Source: Saprospiraceae bacterium
Lineage (GTDB): Bacteria; Bacteroidota; Bacteroidia; Chitinophagales; Saprospiraceae
Length of the DNA: 13,468 nucleotides
Reading direction: 5' to 3'
Assembly: GCA_020437045.1 (NCBI GenBank)
Contig: JAGQWV010000204.1
Location: 1 to 13,468, forward strand
Shown here: positions 9,001 through 13,468 of the stretch, one piece after another
Numbering within the stretch: the stretch's first letter is position 1
How the letters are laid out: each line of letters opens with the position of its first letter
Notes under the pieces: model-generated
What the model saw: only the letters and a program-made list of their open reading frames with translations
Databases searched by the model: none
What the model was told of the DNA's origin: nothing
Program-made: the position numbers and the translations under genes

Positions 9001-9234
9001 CCATCAGGTCTTAACTCAGAGTATTTTCTTTTGCGTAATAATTTAGATACCTATGATCCCAGGATTCCCGAAAGTTATCAGACGCGGTTTGAAGATCTCG
9101 AAGATACCTGGACGCAAATGAGCGCGAATTATCAAAAACTGACTACCGGCCGTTTGCAGGAATTTAACAAGCTGTATGAAAGTTTGCAGTTGCCAGCTCT
9201 CAAGGTCGAAGGTGATAGTAAGATAAAACCGTAA
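6067..9234 (+). CDS. Secreted Asp-box (BNR/VPS10-like) beta-propeller protein
   Basis: 1055 residues from an ATG with a clean Sec signal peptide (1-20, ending SNSFSQ). Eleven Asp-box motifs of the type S-T-D-x-G-x-T-W are visible, starting at about residues 72, 128, 179, 237, 286, 332, 373, 519, 586, 638 and 682. They imply one very large or two consecutive beta-propellers. Family hallmarks also visible are WRNIGPLRGGR (37-47), SGQQDN (407-412), GRGFWILDD (718-726), GLNRFVWDFR (833-842) and a VAPGRYKARL strand (864-873) typical of an Ig-like or FlgD-like module. The last 150 residues (about 895-1045) are helical, probably coiled coil. Such proteins are often annotated as glycosyl hydrolase or sortilin-like, but no catalytic residues are shown. 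The role may be glycan or protein binding at the cell surface or in the periplasm. It is alone on its strand, divergent from the kinase and convergent with the sulfatase operon, and lacks a C-terminal sorting domain. Confidence 0.9.
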   Translation: MKSLSLLLFFSIFIFSNSFSQPIPTNDLEKNFSGLKWRNIGPLRGGRANAICGVKGRDRTYYAGYTGGGVWKTTDAGMNWTNISDGYFNVGSIGAIDVSEKDPNVVVVGTGEHAVRGVMTSFGDGIYISTDAGRTWTHKGLEGTRHISDVIIHPDDYNTIYVGAQGAVHGPGDQRGVYKSTDGGNTWDKILYIDENTGISSLVMDPANPRNLYAATWEHRRYPWKVVSGGAGSSIYKSTDEGATWKKITEGMPDTLGKIGLSVSPTNPDRVYAIVETEKSKSGLYRSDNGGVNWKLMSNDQNITARSWYYMEVFADPNNQDVVYVLNAPLMRSIDGGKTFESLRVVHGDCHGFWINPDNSDNIAMAEDGGATISFDRGRVWSTFSNQPTAQFYRVSADKQVPYWLYSGQQDNLSVAIPSRTKNYGILTTDWFNGPGCESAMVTFDDPENPRILYGGCFNGRISLLDTKTKEAKDIMVYPMTNLGYMPKDMRYRFNWNSPLINSPHDPKVMYYGGNVLFKTENGGINWTPISPDLTRNDSTKQMEGGGPFTNEGAGGENYNTIYYIAESPHEKGVIYAGTDGGFLQLTKDGGKSWTNITPKGLPETMIHSIEVSPHDPATVYFAATRYKFNDYQNYSYKSTDYGKNWKKIGHGIQKDDFFKVIREDPEVAGILYAGAERGFYISFDGGETFERLQLNMPVVPITDLIIRDNDLAASTAGRGFWILDDLSAIQQSRGKFGDDLSMYTPKSQYRIFGAPPFFLVTEPGYGENPQEGVAIDYFLSEQLDTTLSLEILNNDGVVIRKITNKEEFKQGYQGGRGYVPNTNTENLPDHQGLNRFVWDFRTEGLRKLENTFVNGADYRGHRVAPGRYKARLTTAQSVVEVDIVILPPPNIDVPEAVWVEQQQMMRILENRINEMHDDLENTLKINQQIENISKLVSDDTSLHKLKLLGEGLQKDLQKWQQGVIELRQKSFQDAINWPSGLNSEYFLLRNNLDTYDPRIPESYQTRFEDLEDTWTQMSANYQKLTTGRLQEFNKLYESLQLPALKVEGDSKIKP

Positions 9235-9285
9235 AAGAAAGAAAATCACCTCGTCAAACTAAATTAAAAATTCCTCATCAATAGT

Positions 9286-9319
9286 GCCCGAGTGGTTGTT
9301 GATCTTATCCTCACTGGGC
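9286..9319. terminator. Possible hairpin between convergent propeller and sulfatase genes
   Basis: GCCC-G-AGTG (9286-9294) pairs with CACT-GGGC (9312-9319), an 8-base stem with one bulged G and a 17-base loop. It lies in the 145-base gap between the two stops, where a two-way terminator is expected. There is no T-run immediately after the stem on either strand, so a classical terminator is not supported. Confidence 0.3.
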
Positions 9320-9379
9320 CTCGGTAGCCGGTATAAAATAGGGTATAAGCTAAGCCCTTTCGTCCATCTTCTGAGGAGC

Positions 9380-11062
9380 TCAGGGATATGATGTTTCTTC
9401 ACTGATATGATATCCGATCCGTTGGGCAACCGTTTTGAGGTGCTGTCCCTCTTTCAATAAAATCGGTTCGGTATACACCTGCCATGCATCTGGTTCTTCG
9501 TCATCTTCAATAATCTTGAATCCGATGGATGCACCTTCTGTGTCGCAATGGATCGTAATTTTATTTTCGATAGACTTGATCACTGGTGCTTGTGTCATGG
9601 GTTGTACCCCTCCAGGCCATAATTTGTCAATTAGTTCAGTTTCCGGAATCAATCCTGTGTCATTTATGTCCTGCAACCATTGATCCATGGCATCACTTAA
9701 TTCTTTGATTTTATCCTGATAGCGAGGGTCTTTACTTAAATCGTGAATCTCGTCAGGATCATTTTCCGTGTCAAAAAATTCGAAAGGGGGTTTATGATCT
9801 CTAAACCAAAGTTTTTGTACTTCAGTAAGTGAGTCAAGATCTCTAAGACGGTAGAGTTCTCGCATTATCGGTTGCTGATCTCTGTACGCGGAATGCAGAA
9901 ACATCGATTTGTCCGGGTCGTAATAGCGTATATATTTGAAACGGTGATCCCGGGCAGCCCGGTTGTGGTCGGTTGTCTCATCAAAGCGATCTGCAGCTGC
10001 AAATACATATTTCCTTTCCTGCGCTGGCTGATATTTTCCCAGGAAATCTCTCCCGTCCATATAATTTTTAGGCTCGATTCCCACCAGAGAAAGAACCGTG
10101 GGAGCTAAATCCAGGAAACTGGTCAACCGGTCATCACGGGTGCCTGCAAATTGTTGATGAGGAAATCGTACGATGAGTGGAACCTTTAAGCCGGAATCGT
10201 ACAGTAACCTTTTTTGCCTCGGCAGTGGACCTCCATGGTCAGAATACCAAAAGATAATGGTGTTTTCCAGTTCTCCATCTTCTTCAAGTTGCTTCAGAAT
10301 TTCACCTACCTGTTGGTCCATCTCGATGATGTTGGAATACATTCTTCTGATGTCCTGTCGTCCGATCTTGGTATCAGGTAAGTAAGGTGGGACGGGAACT
10401 ACCAAATTACTGTCTACCAATAAAGAGTCTTTAGATTTTGCCCATATCTGGGATTCATGGGTAACCATGAAATTAAAAATAGCAAAGAAGGGTTGACCTG
10501 CTTTCCGGTTTCTCCAATGTGCTTTTCGACTACTTTCATCCCAGGCTGTTGGCGTCTTGTTAAACTGATAGTCTTCCTTGGGATTGTTAGTACAGTAATA
10601 TCCGTCCATTCGCAGCCACTCACTCATCATTTTCGTTCCAAGTGGAGGGACTGCCTCATAGGGTTTTACATCAGGAGGCAAATATTTAGGATTGCCGGTG
10701 TTACGCATATGTCCAGCTCCAAATCGCGTGGGATACAACCCGGTGGCGATACAGGCCCTTGATGGAGAACAAACCGGGGCAGGGGAGTAGAATTGATCAA
10801 AGCAGATTCCTTCCCGGGCCAGGCGCTCCAGGTTTGGCGTTTTGATCGTACTATCACCGTAGAAACTTAGGTATGGACTTAAATCTTCAGCGACTAGCCA
10901 AAGTATATTAGGCTTTTCCGGAAGTTGCAGGTCCTGATATCGCACCGTCTTTTGCCCATCATCCTGGACCGGCAAGCCGGTAGGATCCTGACAACTGAAC
11001 AGAGCATAAGTCAGGAAATAAATCGATCCAAGGGCTTTGCCGGAAGAGGTAAAAAGTTTCAT
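9380..11062 (-). CDS. Lipoprotein sulfatase (arylsulfatase/heparan N-sulfatase-like) with chitobiase-like C-terminal domain
   Basis: 560 residues. The N-terminus has a hydrophobic stretch ending LFSC (lipobox cysteine C24), so it is a probable lipoprotein carried to the periplasm or outer membrane. The sulfatase domain follows: NILWLVAEDLS (52-62) with metal-ligand candidates E59 and D60, then VCSPSRACIATG, where C98 is the residue that a maturase converts to formylglycine (C-x-P-x-R with S99, P100, S101, R102). H202 lies in VTHES, and SDHGG (274-278) supplies further metal-ligand candidates. A DTENDPDEIHDL segment (431-442) is typical of the C-terminal subdomain. The last 70 residues (about 490-558), with KITIHCDTEGASIGFKI and a WQVYTEPILLKEGQHLK run, match a chitobiase/hexosaminidase C-terminal type module. 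Its ATG overlaps the dehydrogenase stop as ATGA, so it is translated from that message. No sulfatase maturase is in the window. The glycan is not revealed; heparan-like N-sulfate or fucan are possibilities only. Confidence 0.9.
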   Translation of the reverse strand: MKLFTSSGKALGSIYFLTYALFSCQDPTGLPVQDDGQKTVRYQDLQLPEKPNILWLVAEDLSPYLSFYGDSTIKTPNLERLAREGICFDQFYSPAPVCSPSRACIATGLYPTRFGAGHMRNTGNPKYLPPDVKPYEAVPPLGTKMMSEWLRMDGYYCTNNPKEDYQFNKTPTAWDESSRKAHWRNRKAGQPFFAIFNFMVTHESQIWAKSKDSLLVDSNLVVPVPPYLPDTKIGRQDIRRMYSNIIEMDQQVGEILKQLEEDGELENTIIFWYSDHGGPLPRQKRLLYDSGLKVPLIVRFPHQQFAGTRDDRLTSFLDLAPTVLSLVGIEPKNYMDGRDFLGKYQPAQERKYVFAAADRFDETTDHNRAARDHRFKYIRYYDPDKSMFLHSAYRDQQPIMRELYRLRDLDSLTEVQKLWFRDHKPPFEFFDTENDPDEIHDLSKDPRYQDKIKELSDAMDQWLQDINDTGLIPETELIDKLWPGGVQPMTQAPVIKSIENKITIHCDTEGASIGFKIIEDDEEPDAWQVYTEPILLKEGQHLKTVAQRIGYHISEETSYP

Positions 11063-11838
11063 GGTACCAATTTAATAAAGCCCCCATCAATCGGATAATC
11101 GCATCCTGTAATAAATGCAGCTTCATCCGAACAAAGGTACACGGCCAAATTGGCAATTTCCTCGGGTTGTCCCATGCGACCAATAGGCTGAGATTTGGCT
11201 AGTTGGTCAAAAACTTCCTGCTCTTGTCCCGGGTAATTTTTTTTGAGATAAGCATCGACGAAGGGTGTGTGAACCCGTGCCGGTGATATTGAATTACAGC
11301 GGATATGGTCATGAATGTAATCCAGAGCAACCGAATAGGTCATTGTCAGCACTGCTCCTTTGGTCATCGAGTAGCCAAAGCGATCAGCTATTCCCACCGA
11401 ACCCGCTACAGATGCCATGTTGAGGATAGTGCCCCCTCCTGATTCTTTCATGTGCGGAATGGCGGCATATAAGCAGTTATATACGCCCTTAATATTTACG
11501 GAGTACAACCGGTCGAGATCCTCTTCTTTTGTTTGTTCCACGTTGCCTACGAAACCAATACCGGCATTATTTACAAGAATGTCAATCCGATTTTCGGCAG
11601 CAATAGCGCCAAAAAGGGAAATAACCTCCTGTTGATTGGTGACATTACAGGAATGGATCTGGCAATGGCCTCCCCGTTTTTCGATGTTCGACTTTACCTG
11701 TTGGGCATTTTCCAGGTTTATATCCAATATATGAACATATGCTCCCTGGATAGCAAATTTCTCGGCAATGCTTTTGCCAATTCCACTTCCACCACCGGTA
11801 ATAATCGCATTCTTATCTTTTAAGGAAAATGTTGTCAT
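11059..11838 (-). CDS. Short-chain dehydrogenase/reductase (classical SDR, sugar or sugar-acid type)
   Basis: 259 residues, the usual length of classical SDRs. The Rossmann cofactor loop TGGGSGIG is at 14-21, with D39 at the end of the second strand, which favours NAD(H). NNAG is at 90-93. The catalytic tetrad is N115, S143, Y156 and K160 (YSMTK), and the C-terminal substrate loop ends PIDGGFIK. The typical Asp of the third strand is replaced by N65 (CNVTN). The pattern PIGRMGQPEEIANLAVYLCSDEAAFITG is shared with 2-keto-3-deoxy-L-fuconate and related sugar-acid dehydrogenases, so a soluble NAD-dependent oxidation of a sugar-derived alcohol is likely. The exact substrate cannot be read off. 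It is the first gene of the minus-strand pair with the sulfatase, suggesting use of the sugar released from a sulfated glycan (inference). Confidence 0.88.
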   Translation of the reverse strand: MTTFSLKDKNAIITGGGSGIGKSIAEKFAIQGAYVHILDINLENAQQVKSNIEKRGGHCQIHSCNVTNQQEVISLFGAIAAENRIDILVNNAGIGFVGNVEQTKEEDLDRLYSVNIKGVYNCLYAAIPHMKESGGGTILNMASVAGSVGIADRFGYSMTKGAVLTMTYSVALDYIHDHIRCNSISPARVHTPFVDAYLKKNYPGQEQEVFDQLAKSQPIGRMGQPEEIANLAVYLCSDEAAFITGCDYPIDGGFIKLVP

Positions 11839-11859
11839 CGCATCTGTTTATAATAGGCC

Positions 11860-11867
11860 CAAAAATA
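11860..11867 (-). promoter_or_regulatory. Candidate -7 element for the dehydrogenase-sulfatase operon
   Basis: CAAAAATA on the plus strand reads TATTTTTG on the minus strand and matches TAnnTTTG exactly. It sits 22 bases upstream of the dehydrogenase ATG. No TTTG is found at the -33 distance, so support is one-sided. Confidence 0.35.
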
Positions 11868-12110
11868 GCATTTAGGGATAATTTGAGAAAAGTTTTTTCG
11901 AAGCGAAAAGATTGCTTTCTTCTCTGTCAACTATCTATATATTATGGAAAATATGAATATAATAGTGGAAAGTGGACCCCATCTAATTTGGCAGCATATT
12001 TGAATAACGGACCATATGACAGCAAGTAAATATCAGAATGTCTGTCGGTACAATAGAAGTTGATCGGAAGTTATAATTTTTAAAACAGGAAAAATAATTC
12101 TTGTTATTAG

Positions 12111-12135
12111 GGATAGATTAAAAATTAATCTATCC
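12111..12135. repeat. Perfect 11-base inverted repeat in the gap downstream of the permease
   Basis: GGATAGATTAA (12111-12121) and TTAATCTATCC (12125-12135) are exact reverse complements around AAA. It lies about 120 bases after the permease stop and about 270 bases before the dehydrogenase start. Neither strand has a T-run right after the stem, so it is either a weak or bidirectional terminator or a binding site for a dimeric regulator. The perfect symmetry over 22 bases is unlikely by chance in a gap this short. Confidence 0.7.
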
Positions 12136-12254
12136 TCTACTCCAAGGCGATAATATGTAAAGGCGCCTCATTCGCTATTTTATTTAATTTTGAAGCATTA
12201 TCTGAGATTTATCCGGCCTAGGTAAGTCTTAGTTGGAATTTTGCAAGATGTTAT

Positions 12255-13037
12255 TTAAAAGTCTTTTTTAGAAGCTAAGCTTAGAGCCCGGAGATAGGGC
12301 ACTGCTACCCAAAGAGCTAAAACACACCCAATTATTATAGTTCCTTTTGCTTTTCCCAGAAACGCTTCCAGTACGGCACCTGTATACCCCATCATAGCTG
12401 AGATGTCCAGGTTCATCAGAACCAGAATTCGAGCTAAATCAATTGGATTTGCAAATGTCAGCCCAATGGTTAGTTTTTCCAGGGGATAGTCTTTGAAGAA
12501 AAGTAGAAGTAATAAAAAAAGACCGTCATAGATCACAGCAAAAAATAACCACAAAAAAATAGCTAGCCCAAATCCTTTGATTCGATTAGAATTTCTTAAA
12601 CCAATGACAAATGAAAAAAATGCAAAAATAATCGTGAGTAAAATAGACATTGCGAGGACCAGAAAAAAAATAAAAACGTGAGAAGCATCAAGCATTCCTG
12701 ATAATAAAATAGGCAGTCCCAACCCGACAAAAAGACTTAGACTTAGTGATACCGCGATTCCCAGAGAAAAACCGGTAAAAATGGTGCGACGTGATAATGG
12801 TTGGGCCAGGAGGAAAGTAAGGAAGTCAATCGAACTGTAGTAATACATAATGCCATACAATATTCCAATGAGAGGAGCTAAAATCAAGGTTACATTAGAA
12901 ATGCTGACGATCACTTTTGTGATATCCGTCGTTAAAAAAAGCAAACCCACTGTTAGCGCTAAATAGAAGGCGGTGTAAATTATTAACCAACGATTTCTAA
13001 TTAAATCAAAGAAGGTGTATTTAAATATTTTTAGCAT
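12255..13037 (-). CDS. ABC-2 type permease, NosY-like
   Basis: A 260-residue inner-membrane protein with about six hydrophobic helices (near 17-37, 47-67, 92-112, 120-143, 155-180 and 233-252). Before TM1 is the basic-acidic DLIRNR stretch of ABC-2 permeases. LLAQPLSRRTIF (76-87) is the cytoplasmic loop seen in NosY-type members, and FANPIDLARILVL (195-207) and DISAMMGYTGAV (211-222) are also typical of them. In nitrous-oxide reductase clusters, NosY with NosF and the periplasmic NosD takes part in assembly of the copper-sulfide centre. The start codon lies inside the end of the ATPase gene (17-base overlap), so the two are co-translated and should form one exporter. I see no cluster partner beyond that, so the role as a Nos protein is inference from motif likeness; a related ABC-2 exporter is the alternative. 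Confidence 0.75.
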   Translation of the reverse strand: MLKIFKYTFFDLIRNRWLIIYTAFYLALTVGLLFLTTDITKVIVSISNVTLILAPLIGILYGIMYYYSSIDFLTFLLAQPLSRRTIFTGFSLGIAVSLSLSLFVGLGLPILLSGMLDASHVFIFFLVLAMSILLTIIFAFFSFVIGLRNSNRIKGFGLAIFLWLFFAVIYDGLFLLLLLFFKDYPLEKLTIGLTFANPIDLARILVLMNLDISAMMGYTGAVLEAFLGKAKGTIIIGCVLALWVAVPYLRALSLASKKDF

Positions 13038-13468
13038 AGCTCGGTCTGTTTGCCGGTTTTAAGATTGAAGCAATAGCTTCTTCTAGTTTTTGTTGTCGCT
13101 GATAATTTATTAAGTCCAGTGGGCTGCCGGAGAAGTAGATTTTACCATCCAGGATAAAAACGATATGATCCGCCAATTCTTCCACAAAAGAAATCAGATG
13201 GGTAGTAATTAAAATCTGCTTTCCATTTTTTACTTCTTGTCGAAGAAAGTTCTTTAGATTAAGATGGGAGCGTGGATCCAGACCATTGCTTGGCTCATCT
13301 AATATGATCACTGGGCTATCATACATGAGTCCAAGTAGTAAGTTTACTTTTTGACGATTTCCTCCAGAAAGGTGGCCCATTTTCTTCTTGAGTTCCGGAT
13401 CTAATTCAAAAAGATCGATAAGTTCACCTACGCGGGATGCCCCTGGTCTAATGTCTGTTGACATCTTA
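13021..13468 (-). CDS. ABC transporter ATPase, C-terminal part (5' end beyond window), NosF-like
   Basis: The frame is open to the window edge, so the upstream half with the Walker A motif is missing; the ATG at 13464 is internal, not the start. Counting from it, the signature LSGGNRQK is at 32-39, Walker B VIILDEP at 52-58, D-loop SNGLDP at 59-64, and the H-switch histidine in TTH at 89. All expected catalytic elements of this half are intact. The final helical tail (about 120-147) is short, as in small ABC-2 ATPases. It is upstream of, and overlaps, the NosY-like permease and powers it from the cytoplasm. The identity as NosF rests on the partner, since the sequence alone would fit any ABC-2 exporter ATPase. 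Confidence 0.85.
   Translation of the reverse strand, partial: KMSTDIRPGASRVGELIDLFELDPELKKKMGHLSGGNRQKVNLLLGLMYDSPVIILDEPSNGLDPRSHLNLKNFLRQEVKNGKQILITTHLISFVEELADHIVFILDGKIYFSGSPLDLINYQRQQKLEEAIASILKPANRPSYAKNI

Larger units (their letters stand above)
11839..12254. other. 416-base gap without a gene
   Basis: The gap lies between the permease stop and the dehydrogenase start, both on the minus strand. It is AT-rich and holds stops in all frames apart from a 66-codon plus-strand frame (11829-12029) with no recognisable protein. It contains a perfect 11-base inverted repeat (12111-12135), a short TTTTCG/CGAAAA stem (11895-11909) and GGCGCC near 12161. I recognise no transposon end and no structured RNA family. 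Confidence 0.6.

Noticed and set aside
9330..9362. AGGG/CCCT stem near the sulfatase stop as a terminator
   Set aside because: Only four base pairs with a long loop.
11960..11990. AAAGTGGACCCC-like string as an insertion-sequence remnant
   Set aside because: No matching inverted end, no transposase fragment and no target duplication is visible.
11829..12029. A 66-codon plus-strand open frame in the gap as a small gene
   Set aside because: No recognisable protein, it begins inside the opposite-strand dehydrogenase gene, and no ribosome binding site or promoter of note is seen.
12158..12166. GGCGCC palindrome with nearby AAGGCG repeat as an operator
   Set aside because: Only six symmetric bases plus a short repeat; expected by chance.
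13462..13464. ATG at 13464 as the true ATPase start
   Set aside because: The visible protein would lack Walker A, and the frame stays open to the window edge.

Overview
The window most likely comes from a free-living member of the Bacteroidota. The evidence is an AT-rich sequence, genes with almost no purine-rich Shine-Dalgarno sites, a few candidate promoters close to the Bacteroidota TAnnTTTG type, a LytTR response regulator next to a large phosphorelay kinase, an outer-membrane barrel, a lipoprotein sulfatase, a very large secreted Asp-box propeller protein and a NosF/NosY-type ABC exporter pair. I cannot place it below phylum. I see no tRNA, rRNA, CRISPR array, integrase or intact insertion sequence.

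Left part (1-2431): the 3' end of a family 2-like glycosyltransferase (+), a small secreted protein with a Bacteroidota surface-protein module (+), and, convergent with it, an outer-membrane beta-barrel protein (-).

Centre-left (2432-5952): a LytTR-type response regulator (+) and an 880-residue membrane histidine kinase (-) that lie tail to tail with their 3' ends overlapping by 17 bases. The kinase carries an extracytoplasmic sensor, HAMP, HisKA, HATPase, a receiver domain and a degenerate-looking but recognisable C-terminal HPt domain. It could therefore run a His-Asp-His relay that ends on the neighbouring LytTR regulator. This is the most interesting signalling arrangement in the window.

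Centre-right (6067-11838): a 1055-residue secreted protein with eleven Asp-box (BNR) repeats (+) faces a two-gene minus-strand operon of a short-chain dehydrogenase and a lipoprotein sulfatase. In that operon the dehydrogenase stop and sulfatase start overlap as ATGA. The pair suggests desulfation of a sulfated glycan outside the cytoplasm, coupled to oxidation of a released sugar or sugar acid inside. The substrate is not shown by the sequence.

Right edge (11839-13468): a 416-base gap without a convincing gene but with a perfect 11-base inverted repeat, then a NosY-like ABC-2 permease and the C-terminal half of its ATPase (-). These overlap by 17 bases, and the ATPase runs off the window. 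The pair resembles the copper/sulfur-handling exporter of nitrous-oxide reductase clusters, but no nosZ, nosL or nosD is visible here.

I did not find a clearly new multi-gene system. The best leads are the convergent overlapping phosphorelay pair, the sequence motif shared upstream of the regulator and the propeller gene, the palindrome in the 12.1 kb gap, and the sulfatase with an added sugar-binding-like tail.
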